DNA of 64,000 nt from Lojkania enalia (GCA_010094045.1 ML986581.1:496001-560000), one strand, 5' to 3'; shown: positions 44,430 to 55,744, counted from the first letter of the stretch. Notes: generated by a model from the letters alone, not told the origin. Numbers and translations: made by a program.

Positions 44430-46679
44430 TTAAAACATCTCGTCATCACCAGCGCCCTTCTTCTCGTCAACTATGGCCCGACTAAAGAACCCACTGCCAA
44501 ACCCACTCTCTTCTTTTGGCGTGGCCCATGCCTCGGGACTCGTGACATCCTCCATACTACTCGAGAGGCTGTAGTTCCCCTCATCCCCACCTTCACTGTC
44601 GCTCTGGCTGAAGCGGCTGACGATTGTTTCGCGGTCCTTGCGGGCCGTTGGTGGGGCGTTCTCCGTGTCGTCGGCCTCGAAGTCAGGATCGTGGTTTGGC
44701 CGCCTCGAGGCTCGCGGGGTGGCTAGGCGTTCTTCGTTGCTTGTGATGATGCCGTCTGGGGATGGTGTAGGGTAGGAGGGAGAGGCGGTCATGATTTTGT
44801 TGAAGAGGTTGTGCAGATTTGTAATTTCGCGTTGCAGGCTGTAGACCTGTTTCTCCAGAGCCTTGCGTGACGCACGCTCATGCTTCAGCGCTGCGTATAC
44901 GGCTGCAAACTGCTCTACTAGATCAGAGCTCTGTGACTCGAATTGTCTAGGATCGGGAGAAGCTTCCAGGGCGATGACTGTTTGAGGGCGGTCTTGAGAC
45001 GAGGGAAATTCGTCGACTGCAGACAGCGGGGCAAGGGTTGGCGACTCGTTTTTGACGCTCAGAGTCTTGTTACTACTTTTACTTGAACGATGAGAGCCTT
45101 GACGGTCGCTAGTAGCAGAAGAACTACGGTTCCGTGAGCGACGTCCTTTTGGCGCGTTCTCGAGGATAATGGTTTGGCGGTTGCTGCGACCTGATAGTCT
45201 GCGGACGGATGACTCAAGGGTTCGCACATTGGTTTCCAAGTGCTGCACGCGCTCTTCAATCGAAAGGCGATTGGAGGCTCGAATAGATTCCTCGGGAACT
45301 GTTTCGGGTTCTTCATGGTGAGCCTCGTCATCCGAGAACTCGCTTTTCAGGTTGCCAAAATTGAACGCCTCGACGGGCAGCTGGATTTCGCTAATATCTT
45401 GATCGTGCTGGGCAACGATGGCATCACTATTGGCAGTGCTAGATTCGGCAACCGAGTCAGGTGCTCTAGCAATAGTATCATGCGTATTCGCACTAAGTAC
45501 AGTCTCCACTGTTTGCGCAGTCCGAGGACGTGGCGTATTCTGGCTGTATATACTTCCAGACTGGTAGCTATTCCTCCAATATCGAATTTCTGCGCTTCGT
45601 CTCCTTTCGGTCGATGGGCGGCTCTTGGCCCAATCGCGCAAAGCGCCAGCGCTCCGCGACCTTCGCTTGGGATGGCCTAATTGAGGAGCCGGCGGACTCG
45701 ATATCGCTAAGCCAATTGGTGGCGACGATAGTGGCGACGATAGTGACTCTACATCGCGTCGTTCATCCCATGAAATCGCATGTTTACCTGAGCCTTCCAA
45801 TGTGGCCGCTAGCGTCTGTACCTGAGCGTCGGACAAGATGACGCTTGGCAGTGATGCTCTTCGACGAGCCACTCGCTCAGGAACCTCGAAGGTCAGGTAT
45901 TCGTGGGGCGGGCTGGCCTCTTGAGGTGCATTGACGTTCATCGGAAACGGGAGATGCTGGCCGAGCGGGTTGATGGGTTGGAGTTCGCGAACGGGAAGGT
46001 CTGAAATTCGTGGGCCGCTGGCATTGTCTTTAGGGACTTCCGCATGCTGTGTTAGGATTCCAGGGTCCTGAATATCGTCAACATTGACTATCTTCGCATC
46101 CACACTGAGACTTACGCTATGGTGATATCCGTGCCGCCGAGGATTGGCTTCCTGTTGCTGTCCTTCATGCGGCCTTTCTCGGCTTCTCCGCCCAAACATC
46201 TTCCGGAATACATTTCTGAGGCCGCTCTTTCGCTTCTTCTTCGGGGACGACTTGGAAGAACTCTCTGGGAGCGACGGGAACGGGCTTGGGGTAATGTAAG
46301 GCATAGGCTCAAAAGAGCTGCCCCTAGGCTGCTCGCTTATTCCTCGCACCCCACCTAGAGATTTCCCTACTTCGGCCTCGTGATGGTCTTCTGCTTGTTG
46401 TGGTGGTTGTTCGTGTCTGTCTGACATAGTATGCAGGCTCCCGGTAGTGCTTGGTTGAGGCTGGGATGCGAGCGGCTGGAGTTGCTGAGGTTGCTGGGAG
46501 GCGGTATCCGACGGCGAGACTGGGGAGCTTATATTGTGCTTCTCTGCATATTCTCTTTCTTCCTCCTCACTCAGGGGCGTATCTTCGGTGATAGGAATTG
46601 GGCCGCTTATTTTGAGATCTCCCCGCCGAATGGCCTCCGCCTTCCAGCTTGACCGCCGTAGAATGCCTTCCCCACTCAT
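44430..46679 (-). CDS. Large low-complexity coiled-coil protein of unknown function
   Basis: I do not recognise a named family. From MSGEGILRRSSWKAEAIRR (46679; an upstream in-frame ATG is 11 codons earlier), about 733 aa if the probable intron is removed. Contents: Pro/Gln-rich N-terminal third, a basic patch (SPKKKRKSGLRNVFRKMFGRR) that could bind membranes or nucleic acid, Ser-rich phosphosite-like regions, and two coiled coils (EERVQHLETNVRTLESSVRR; LKHERASRKALEKQVYSL). A likely 48-nt intron at 46068-46115 (gtaagt donor, ttcag acceptor) is in frame, so both spliced and unspliced forms stay open. A long gene-free region lies upstream. Confidence 0.7.
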   Translation of the reverse strand: MSGEGILRRSSWKAEAIRRGDLKISGPIPITEDTPLSEEEEREYAEKHNISSPVSPSDTASQQPQQLQPLASQPQPSTTGSLHTMSDRHEQPPQQAEDHHEAEVGKSLGGVRGISEQPRGSSFEPMPYITPSPFPSLPESSSKSSPKKKRKSGLRNVFRKMFGRRSRERPHEGQQQEANPRRHGYHHSVSLSVDAKIVNVDDIQDPGILTQHAEVPKDNASGPRISDLPVRELQPINPLGQHLPFPMNVNAPQEASPPHEYLTFEVPERVARRRASLPSVILSDAQVQTLAATLEGSGKHAISWDERRDVESLSSPLSSPPIGLAISSPPAPQLGHPKRRSRSAGALRDWAKSRPSTERRRSAEIRYWRNSYQSGSIYSQNTPRPRTAQTVETVLSANTHDTIARAPDSVAESSTANSDAIVAQHDQDISEIQLPVEAFNFGNLKSEFSDDEAHHEEPETVPEESIRASNRLSIEERVQHLETNVRTLESSVRRLSGRSNRQTIILENAPKGRRSRNRSSSATSDRQGSHRSSKSSNKTLSVKNESPTLAPLSAVDEFPSSQDRPQTVIALEASPDPRQFESQSSDLVEQFAAVYAALKHERASRKALEKQVYSLQREITNLHNLFNKIMTASPSYPTPSPDGIITSNEERLATPRASRRPNHDPDFEADDTENAPPTARKDRETIVSRFSQSDSEGGDEGNYSLSSSMEDVTSPEAWATPKEESGFGSGFFSRAIVDEKKGAGDDEMF

Positions 46680-48384
46680 GTTCGAGAAGACAAGATCGGC
46701 TTTTATGATCATGAAGTACGAATGAACGGGGGAGGCTTTTATCTGCCGCGATTGGCGCGAGTACGAGAAGCAGCCGAATTCGTCTCACGCAGCACTTGCG
46801 GGGACTAATTGGGGACACCTAGATGGCTTTCCCATGACCCTGAGAAGCTACACCGAAGCAACTATACATTAAATTGGCACAGCAACGGCGGTGCGATGTA
46901 AAGACAGGCCCGGGACGGATGGGAGATGAATAGTACCACAGTGGATATGCGGCCCGCCGAAGACGCTAATGGCGCAATAATGATAAACACGCGGACGAAC
47001 ACGACGATTTGTAAAAAGAGCGGCGGTCTAAAATGCAGAAGCCAGAAGGAGGGACTGAAGAAAACTAGAAGAAGGCAATAAGTAGTGAGGACAGCGTCAT
47101 GGACGGACAGGACAGGGGCGGGCGGTGAGGGGGCCGGGAGCACGGGTTAGAGCATGCTATGGGTGGTGCATTGCGAATTGAGGAATATGGCCGTCCAGCA
47201 GAGCAAGCAGGCTGCAACGGGCTAGAAGAAGGTATTATAATAGCAGCGCGGGAGAGAGTGGCCGCCAGCGTGGGCAGTGGTCAACCATGGGAGAGGGTTG
47301 GACGGATGCATATTGCTGCACGAGATGCCGTGACGAGTTGCGCCGGCGGGAAGCGAGGAGGTCCCAAGGTTTAGCGTCTAGTGGAGAGTCGATAGATGGA
47401 TGGAGCCGTGCACATGCGCCGTTTCAGAGTTTGAGCAGCGACAGAATCCGGCAAGCGCTGGGCCACGGCGCATTCTTTTGAGTTGAGCGAGTAGTGCCGG
47501 TGGGTGGCTGCTTGTCATGGACCCTGGAATCCTGGATGAGCTGCATGCGCTGGTGGTTTGAGGTCGCCGGCCGTCAACCGCGACGCCGGCATGTATTGGC
47601 GCGGTTGGCCCAGCCATGCCGTGCCGTGGCGGCGCCCGCTGGAAGAAGAAGACGACGAGCGAGAGATCGAGAGCAGAATCTCACGATCCGTACACGTACG
47701 TACAGACAGACATGGATACACGGCCATCGATAGGCGGCAACGTGGCCCGCAGGGCAGAGCGACAATGGAGAGAACTGGGACCACCACTACCCATCCGCAT
47801 ATCTCCATCACGGCTCGCGGGTACAGGATCGATATCTGCCCGGCCGCGCGCCGCACGGAGTTGGCCAGCCAGCTCCAGGCTCGATCTGAAGGAGCAATCC
47901 ACTCAACACATGGCTCTGTCGAAGGGGCTGCCAGCTCGATCCGAAGAAGCAGATTCAGACACATTCTGGCAGCATCTCGATCTGAAGAAGCAATGCCAAC
48001 ACAGCTCCGGCGCCCACATCGTATGCTGCTATCGATTTCGCGCAGGCGGGCGGCACTGCTGGATTGTTTTTTGCTCCCTAGCCATGCAGCTACGGGGTAG
48101 TCCCCGGCCGCTTTACGCTCTGCGCTCTCCTCCACCCACCCATTCCCCTCACTCTCTCACCCCATCAGATGCCTCGCCAGTCGTATTACACTGCCTATAT
48201 AGTACCCCTACTCTGCAGCCGACGGCATCAAGTCACGCCGCATGCATCTCGCATCTCCTCCAGAATCGCGCGAAATCGTGCCGTGTCTACATACATACGT
48301 AGGTCCGACAGCTGGCTCGCCCCGACGCCCACCAGAGCCGCAGGCCTGGGCGCTGGGCGTTACATGTCTCCCCTTGAGTCGTGC
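46680..48384. other. GC-rich gene-free region, 1.7 kb
   Basis: Upstream of the coiled-coil gene and downstream of HCS1. Long frames occur on both strands at 47515-48302, but their composition (Arg/Ser/Pro/Ala, no domains) looks like GC-driven noise. A 20-bp motif (CTCGATCYGAAGRAGCA...) repeats at 47880, 47935 and 47976. It may hold a long 5' UTR or non-coding transcript. Confidence 0.45.
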
Positions 48385-51039
48385 TCACCCGCCATCCCGT
48401 TCGTCCACGTACACGTCCGCGAGATTGGGATATCGGAGGTCCGCGTGCTCCTCCAGAAACTCCATCCAGCTCTTGAGGAACCTGCTGCCCCTACATTTTG
48501 CACGTCAGCCCGCGGCCCCCAGCCAAACGCAGCACAAACGCGGCCCTGCTGCATCGCACAGCATGCTCGCACCGGTCCCCCTCTGGAAAAAAAAAAAAAG
48601 GAAAAAAAAAAAGAAATACAAATCCACACAGATGGGATGGGGTCGGGGATTATGTCTCTGTCATACGTACCGGCCAACCGTGTCCGAGTCCCCAACGACA
48701 CACAATTGTCTCCTCGGTCGGGTCATTGCGACTAGATCCCATGAGCACATATTGCCATGTATGGTTCATATGCATGCGCGGAAATTGAGTGGTGTTGTAG
48801 CGTCTTACCGTTCAATCTTCGCTTCTCGCCCAGGAACCCAACCTCGTGGTCCGCATTGCTCCTCACCAAGCTCACAACTACAGCCTCCTTCTCCCTTCCC
48901 TGAAACCCGTCGACCGAGCCTAGTTCAATGCCCGGGAATGCTTCTTTAAGCATTTGGGATAGGATGGCCAGCTATTATATAAAAGTGTCAGCCGGGACCA
49001 TGTATAGTGCTATAGGCGGATATCTCCGTGCGCTTAGGCGCTAATCGTGGGCACATCATGCATCCAAGTCAGATTACCTACCTGGGCATTGTAAGGTGTT
49101 ACCACCGCAATGTCTTCCGCTCTAATCCCGGCATCAATTAGATTGCTAACATGCAACTTCACCAGCGCTGCTTCCGCTTCGTTGCTTTTGCTGTCTCCGA
49201 GGCTTATGCCTTTGCTGCCTTTGCCTCCGATATCGTCATCCTCGGTCTTCTCAGGAAAATCGCCTCCCTGGGTATCCCAGAAGATGAGCGGCTCCCGGGT
49301 GTCTTCAGTGTCCTTGACACCATAAGGGAGATCCTTTAGCAATCTATCCTTGACGAAGTCGGCTGCGATGAGTTTCGATTCGTACAGCTCGTTAGAGGGA
49401 AATCGCATGATTTTCTCATGCATGCGATATTGCGTGGTCAACATGCGTTTGATAGACGGGCCGTGCAGTGCCAGCAGCCTATCGAATAGCGTTGTTTCCA
49501 AAGTCATATTGTCTGCCACCGGCTTTAAAGACGGCTTCGCACCGTCCCTATCTTTGTCTTCTTCCCGGGGTTTGGGTTTCTTATCCTTGCTTTTCTTGTC
49601 ATCTTTCTTGGCCGCTCTGGCCTCTTTTGAGTTCAGCGACTTGATGGTAGGAGGTAGTTGGAGATGATCGCCAGCAAGCACAAGCTTAGAAGCTTTCACC
49701 CATAACAGAGGGACCCAGCATTGCGCTTCAAGCGCTTGACTCGCCTCGTCCACAATGACGACGTCGAATTCCTGCCCCTTGAGATGGTATCCACCTGCAC
49801 CATGCAGCGTCGCAAGGACCACTTTACTGCCTCTCACTAAGCTTTCGACACAGCCCTTCTCCCTTTCCCGGTACTCCTGCCGCAGCTCTTTGAGTTCGGT
49901 GTATATTTGCCGCCGCTCTTTAGCGTTGCGGGTCTTGCGGATAGAAGCCTGCTTGTCGTCCATCTCCTTCCGGACATCCTGCACAAGAGCTGCGGCCTCG
50001 GATGTCCTAGTCAGCACATCGAGCGAGTGGTGGAGTACAGAAGGTAAGAGGCGAGCTGGATGACCGAGGCGAATCATGGGAACCCTGTGCAAAGCAAGAC
50101 GCTCGACAATGTTGTCCACAGATATGTTCGACGGTCCGCAGACGAGAAGTCGGAAGTTCTGCTTGAGTAGCTGTAGGATTAGCTCAATCAGTGTATGGGT
50201 CTTTCCTGTACCAGGTGGGCCATGTATCAAGGCAATCTCTCGCGATGCCAGTGCGAACTTAATGGCCTCTTTCTGACTGTCATTCAGGGTGGGGTCGTTC
50301 CACTCGAGCTTGTGAAGGGGGCTTGAAGGGTCGTTGAGATCCGAGAGTAGAGGTGTAGGCGATGCTTGTCCAAATAGCACACGGATGAACGGCGAGTACT
50401 CCTGTTCTTGGAACTTTTGGAGCCGTGTCATAGTCTGGTTCATCCTGCAGCACCATGAGACTCGTGAATTTTGTTCAAATGAGATTCATCGAACGCGAAT
50501 GCATACCTCTTATAAGTCACGTCGTTGGCCAACTTGACACTATCGAAAACTATCAGCCTAGGGTGTCTACATACAACATAGGCAACTAACATCCAAAGCC
50601 TGCCTCCGGAAGGCACATCTACATCCTCCTTGTCCAAGATCATCTCTACATTCTCTCTCTTGACCCTTAGCACTACGCCTTCTGCGCCCTTCTTTGCTAG
50701 CTCTCGCTTCTCCGTCTTCTTTGCGCTCCCCGCCGGCTGCTCTTGGACCGCCACGATGTCGCCCGTCCTGATCCCATGCTCAGGGATGTCTGCTCTCTCG
50801 CCCTTTGTCACCACAGCAGGGTCGAGGGCTAGCTCGACCACGGTCTTGCCGCCAAGGCCGGTGCGTATAGAAGACACATTAAGGTTCAGAATTGCCAGGC
50901 CGGCGCGGGAGAGCGTGGTCGGGGTGTGCGAGGATAGCAGGGCATTTGTTTCCGACAGCTCCGCTTGCAGTTCAGCGTCGAGCAGCGTCAGTTGGGATGC
51001 CGCAAAGGAGGGAATGTCGGTTGGCCGTGCGCTCGACAT
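48385..51039 (-). CDS. HCS1: DNA helicase Hcs1 / SMUBP2-like (SF1B)
   Basis: 5'-3' Upf1-like helicase associated with DNA polymerase alpha in yeast. Five exons (50507-51039, 49082-50444, 48809-48971, 48671-48731, 48385-48490) give 741 aa. N-terminal stalk and beta-barrel region ([25 protein letters not shown]). Motif [14 protein letters not shown] near residue 252, Q-motif [17 protein letters not shown] in [59 protein letters not shown], and motif [18 protein letters not shown] formed across two splices. There is no R3H or AN1 finger, so it is Hcs1-like. Head-to-head with NTH1. The last intron (180 nt) is unusually long and carries a poly-T tract on the sense strand. Confidence 0.92.
48587..48616. 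repeat. A-rich homopurine tract in the last HCS1 intron
   Basis: Two A runs split by GG on the plus strand, so a polypyrimidine tract on the HCS1 sense strand, about 100 nt from the 3' splice site. Confidence 0.85.
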
Positions 51040-51475
51040 TGCTGAAAATCGATGTGATGTGAAACTGATGATGCTGTGTAGCAGGTGTCGCCACCAAGCG
51101 AAGAGGAGCTAGGTGCCGGCGGGTCAGCCCGCCGAAGCGCGTCAGGCTCTCGGTTGCGGCGGATGGGGCGATGGGCTGGGGAGGATTCGAGAGGGCTTTT
51201 GCGACTGATCATCGCAGGGAGGACGGAGCCCTTGACTGTGAATCACTGTGAATGAGACGGTACCTGCATCTGCGCGTGGTGGAGGGTCCTGAGGTGCGGA
51301 GCTACCCCGGCTCCGATTGGCTGGGTGGAGCCTTTCGGTCGCTTAAATAGCAATCCACAGCTCGAGCCACCTCCTGCCTCGCCTCCGTCCGAGCTTCAAA
51401 CGCCTGCCGTCACGTCTGAGCTCACTCAGGTTGACTGTTGCATTTGTCCTTCCTCCCACGCTCTTCACACATACG
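51040..51475. promoter_or_regulatory. Divergent promoter of HCS1 and NTH1
   Basis: 436 bp between two DNA-metabolism genes. A direct repeat (gaatcactgtgaat) is near 51240-51254. I recognise no MBF box. Confidence 0.35.
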
Positions 51476-52718
51476 ATGCGAACCTCGCGCGTATCCCGCG
51501 ACACTTCGAAGATCGTCTCGGCCCTTTCCACGACTCGCAGCCCGCGCCCGTCACGTCAAACCCGCGCTGCTGTTAATGTGGGCACACGAGACTCAGTCGC
51601 GGCCCGGTACGTCGCAAGAGGCGGCCACAGCGAGTCAGGTTCTGTAGACGGCAACGAAAACAAGGAATCGAGCTCAGAGTTGAGTTCGGCGCCAGAAGAC
51701 TCAGCGTCAGACGGCGGAGAGCCCATTGTGAGCAGAAAACGCAAGCGGGGACACGCAGTGCGGTCCACTACAGCCATCAAGCTCGAGACCGCCGAGATTT
51801 CGGTTGCGAATGTTGCGTCGCCTTCCAAGCCAAACCCCAACCCGAAGAAAGCGCGCCGTGTCCCTGCAAAGAAGACTATTACTGCAAATGGCAACGTCAA
51901 GATCGAACCGCCGCCCAACTGGGATGAAGTGTACGCTCTGACGAGGCAAATGCGCAACGAGAATGTCGCTCCAGTCGATACCATGGGCTGCGAGAGTCTA
52001 GCGGACCGCAACGCAAGCCCGCGCGATCAAAGATTTCAGACCTTAGTGGCGTTGATGCTAAGCAGTCAGACCAAGGATACAGTAACAAGCGTAGCGATCA
52101 AAGGCATGCAAGATGCCATGCCGGGGGTGCGAATATTCAATACGCACCAGTGAATCAAGGCTAACGTTACGTTAGGGCTTCAATCTCGAATCTGTGCTAG
52201 CAATTGAGCCTGCCGCGCTAAACGCCTTCATATCAAAAGTTGGCTTCCATAACCTAAAGACAAAGTACATCAAGTCTGCTGCGGAGATATTGCGTGATAA
52301 GTGGGACTCGGATATTCCCGACACCATTGAAGGTCTCACATCTTTACCTGGGGTAGGTCCAAAAATGGCCTACCTGTGCATGAGTGCTGCCTGGGGCAAG
52401 GATGAGGGTATAGGTGTCGATGTACATGTTCACCGGATCACCAATCTATGGGGTTGGCATAAAACCAAACAACCGGAGGAGACAAGGACCGCGCTGCAAT
52501 CGTGGCTCCCAAGGGATAAATGGCATGACATCAACAACTTGCTTGTTGGCTTTGGGCAGACCATCTGTCTCCCGGTGGGAAGGAGGTGTGGCGATTGCAA
52601 GTTGGCTGATAGAGGATTATGTCCTTCCGCGGCGGTAGGCAACACGACTAAGGTCAAGGTTAAGGCCAAGACGGCGGAAGGAACAATTCCCGACATAGAG
52701 GACATTGCAATGAGGTAA
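51476..52718 (+). CDS. NTH1: Endonuclease III homolog (bifunctional DNA glycosylase/AP lyase)
   Basis: Base-excision repair of oxidised pyrimidines, nuclear and possibly mitochondrial. Exons 51476-52126 and 52176-52718 (49-nt intron) give 397 aa. The N-terminal ~130 residues are Ser/Arg/Lys-rich with KRKRGH and [10 protein letters not shown], plausible targeting signals. Core: [16 protein letters not shown], the Hh[15 protein letters not shown] with catalytic Lys near residue 279, and GVDVHVHRI with the catalytic Asp. The [4Fe-4S] cysteines read [11 protein letters not shown], then C after seven residues (KLADRGLC); classic EndoIII has five there. I prefer the ATG at 51476 ([12 protein letters not shown]); another lies 15 codons upstream. 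Confidence 0.93.
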
Positions 52719-53143
52719 ATGATTTCGTTTCCGGAGTTCCCCTTCTTCAGGTTAGTAAGCGCCAATAGTCCATTCTCCGCGCGTCTTCAACCTGTCAATT
52801 TTCATCTCCTCTGTTTGTGTAGCTATAGTCTTATATGGTAATGCTAGATGATGCCATTTGGAAAGTGGTCGTGATTGCTCTTCACCGCGCTAAATCCTGA
52901 GCGAAGGTGAATCTCGGGCATTACTCTCGTTCACTTTCCTTCTACCACATCCCACGTGGCGAATCTCAATTCACCGCCGCTTCATCTATGGTTGCTATAT
53001 TCTGATACTGGCTTTGTCTTCCTATTATGACAGCAGGCGAGCCACTTCGGCTACTTTGCATACTTATAGCATTGCAATGCCGCCTTCCCCATCTTAACTC
53101 TAGCCAACTCAACCATCAATTCTCTGAAATCAAAATTCTTCAA
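52719..53143. other. Intergenic region
   Basis: Between NTH1 and the membrane protein gene. An in-frame extension of the next gene could start at 53027. Nothing else seen. Confidence 0.45.
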
Positions 53144-54505
53144 ATGCCTTTTACTAATCCAAAGAGCAACGTCCAAAGCAAGAGCAAGACATCCAAGACA
53201 AGGATAGATCGACCAGGGCCATCGCTGATAGTCATCATTAGCAGCCTCCTCTTTCTGGTCAGTTCGCTGCTTGCATTCAGCAATGGCCTGTACGGGGTTT
53301 TTAAGGTCTTCCAGCCGCAATTAGACACCGAGGAGCTCCGCCTCAAGTATGAGCTAGGTTTGATCGCCAAGGAAGAGACCTTGTACTCCAAGGTTAACCA
53401 GCTATACCACAAAAAGCTGTCTCGAAAAAATGTGGAAGCCTACGAGCAGTGCCTCATCCGCGGCCTCACTTTTGCCGACGCCCAATTCCTTCCCTTCGAG
53501 TTTACCGAGATTTCAGAGATTCGAAACATGACCATCTCGTGGGTTGAGGACGCCTGTAGCGAATACATCTTTACGCCACAGGTATACCGGCCACGATCAC
53601 GCCTCATCGAGATGACTAGCTGGGATCGTGCGGTAAAAGTAGCCTCAAAAGTCTTGAAGGCCACTGGACGAATCAAGAATTGGGTCCGAAGCAAGTGCTG
53701 GAGCAAGAAACCGGCCGCGGATAAGGCATCCGAAGACGGCCAGGCTAGTACAAGAGACAACCAGGTAATTCTCCCCAAGCATTTCAGATTGGAAGGACTC
53801 GACCGACCTCGACTCATATACGACCGACCCACCAACTACATATCTCCTATCCGACCAGTATCCGCTGAATCAATGAGCGCCATCAAAACCAGAATCGCCA
53901 GTCTCGAATACATCATCATCTCTACCAAAAAGGCCATATATATCAGTGAAATCCTTCTAATCATCATCGAACCCACTGGGCTTTGCCTTATGGCTACTGT
54001 GGTTTTCTACATGGATCTGCCTGCCATCACCCCAATAGCGACGTCCACTTCACGCGGTCTCCGGCCCCTGGAGAAGGAATTCTACCTTTGGTCGATCGCA
54101 TATACTCTTATGCATTTCATCGACGCCGCCATTCGACATCACGGATTGACGCACATCCCCACGATGTTCCTCTTCGCCCTCAATGTCGTTGGCTTGACGA
54201 ATGTGGGCATGTGGCTGATTCCTCAGAATTTGCTTCCGAACATTTGCGAGATTATCCAAGCATTCAGAGATCTGGTTCGCAATTGGAATGAAGACAACAC
54301 ATCAAAGCTTACCACTGCATCAAGCGTCACGAAATCATATTCCGTTGCTTGTGACGTCGAAGAAACCAAACCAAGCCACCGAATTGTCCCGTCTACAACC
54401 ACTTTCCAGGAAGATTTTACCAAAGCCATCTCCGAACTCCGCTCAGGATCTAACATCTCCTCGACCGGCACCTCTTCCTCACAGTCCTTAAAAGCCCCAG
54501 GGTGA
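53144..54505 (+). CDS. Hypothetical membrane protein, about four TM segments
   Basis: No family recognised. From MPFTNPKSN (53144), 453 aa; an in-frame ATG 39 codons upstream adds a hydrophobic but less convincing start. A Lys/Ser-rich head precedes TM1 (LIVIISSLLFLVSSLLAF), then a large soluble loop (about residues 50-270) with EAYEQCLIRGLTFADAQF and several Cys. Three more segments follow: ISEILLIIIEPTGLCLMATV, FYLWSIAYTLMHFIDAAI and MFLFALNVVGLTNVGMWLI. The tail is Ser/Thr-rich. Single exon. Codon use looks ordinary. It could be a lineage-specific membrane protein of plasma membrane or endomembranes. Confidence 0.6.
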   Translation: MPFTNPKSNVQSKSKTSKTRIDRPGPSLIVIISSLLFLVSSLLAFSNGLYGVFKVFQPQLDTEELRLKYELGLIAKEETLYSKVNQLYHKKLSRKNVEAYEQCLIRGLTFADAQFLPFEFTEISEIRNMTISWVEDACSEYIFTPQVYRPRSRLIEMTSWDRAVKVASKVLKATGRIKNWVRSKCWSKKPAADKASEDGQASTRDNQVILPKHFRLEGLDRPRLIYDRPTNYISPIRPVSAESMSAIKTRIASLEYIIISTKKAIYISEILLIIIEPTGLCLMATVVFYMDLPAITPIATSTSRGLRPLEKEFYLWSIAYTLMHFIDAAIRHHGLTHIPTMFLFALNVVGLTNVGMWLIPQNLLPNICEIIQAFRDLVRNWNEDNTSKLTTASSVTKSYSVACDVEETKPSHRIVPSTTTFQEDFTKAISELRSGSNISSTGTSSSQSLKAPG

Positions 54506-55193
54506 TTCATTTCGAGATTCCCAACGAATCCGAGATAGACAGAGCAGTCATGGTTCATTTGGACTCGGACTGGTCTATCCTCGGCGCAAGCAACTCCTCC
54601 CAGAAGCTCACCTAGATCTAAATCAGCACACTCGATATCAGCATTCAAAATTCCATTTGGCGTGATGGACATTGGTTTCGGATTATACATATCTCAAGGA
54701 TCGAGAGACACAAGTATCACGTTGTAGTCTAGGAATTGTGCATGGTGTTACATTCACGACAATGAGATGAATGCTGGTCGTAGTAGCTAGCTAGGACGAC
54801 AATGAGATGAATGCTGGTCGTAGTAGCTAGCTAGGACGACAATGAGATGAATGCTGGTCGTAGTAGCTAGCTAGGTTGTACACCTAATCCATATCATAAA
54901 CAAAAACATCCCGAGAAATCATATCTGTGACACAACAAGTGATCCAACGACTGCAATAACACGACATCTATGATGCCACCGTAACAAATCATCCTTCTCT
55001 CTGTATTCATCCCCATCTACTCACAACCCCTCAGCGCAAGCCGCCATCAAAACCACATGTGCATATCGTATACACTACGCCAAGGTCCCCTATCCATCGG
55101 CCCAATCCTCACAGTCTCATAAATATATAACCCCAACACCACCATCCTCGCCTTCGAATCCCCACATCCCAGTCCACCAACATACCAAACAAA
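54506..55193. other. Intergenic region with triplicate repeat
   Basis: Holds the 40-bp tandem repeat and, near 55118-55132, a TATA-like ataaatatataacc in front of the small ORF at 55194. Confidence 0.5.
54757..54875. repeat. 40-bp unit, three perfect tandem copies
   Basis: Unit begins CGACAATGAGATGAATGC and ends TAGCTAGCTAGGA. Copies at 54757-54796, 54797-54836 and 54837-54875 (last one base short) are identical. Each holds a TAGCTAGCTA near-palindrome. The unit is outside any gene I can support. Confidence 0.95.
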
Positions 55194-55472
55194 ATGTCAG
55201 ATCAAACCCCCAAGTCCAACACCAACCAACCCATCTACCCAGACGGCACCACCTCCCCGCCCCGCGCCCCCTCCCCGGACTTCTGTCCCCCGCCTCAAAT
55301 CTCACTGCTGCGACACGCCAGCTTCTCCGATCCGGGCATCGAACCGCAGGCCCATCATCGTCCTGCGCCGCGGTCCCCTTCGCCGTTCCCGGGACCCCAG
55401 GTACCGGTTTCTGGGGGTGGGGATGGGGATACGGAGAGAGATGATATATCTAGCAACGTTGGAAAGAAGTAA
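55194..55472 (+). CDS. Small proline-rich protein, possible
   Basis: 92 aa, Pro/Ser-rich (MSDQTPKSNTNQPIYPDG, then PPPQISLLRHASFSDPGIE). A TATA-like box lies about 65 bp upstream and the ATG context (acaaaATG) is good. No domain and no known relatives that I recognise. It could be a small disordered protein or chance. Confidence 0.4.
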   Translation: MSDQTPKSNTNQPIYPDGTTSPPRAPSPDFCPPPQISLLRHASFSDPGIEPQAHHRPAPRSPSPFPGPQVPVSGGGDGDTERDDISSNVGKK

Positions 55473-55744
55473 ACAATGTATGTTGAGGGATTCAGGAGCG
55501 AGCTGCTGAGCAATCTCGGATATTAAGTGCAAGATGGGTGGAAAGCGGACGTAGTTAGGATCCCTCTTTGCAAGTACAAAAATCTCGAGTGGTTGGATGT
55601 TGTTATTCGTGCCATGCACTGGATGCTCGAGTACCTTAGCCAGCTATGTAATGAATCACAAACCCCTTAAAATGCCTAGGCGGTCTAATGAATCGTAACA
55701 TATAGTTTAATTCCCTCCCCACAGTCTCGGAAGTTGGCATCTTG

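Noticed and set aside
47515..48302. Overlapping 180-230-codon frames on both strands
   Set aside because: GC-rich sequence lowers stop frequency; the products are Arg/Ser/Pro/Ala noise with no start context or domain on either strand.
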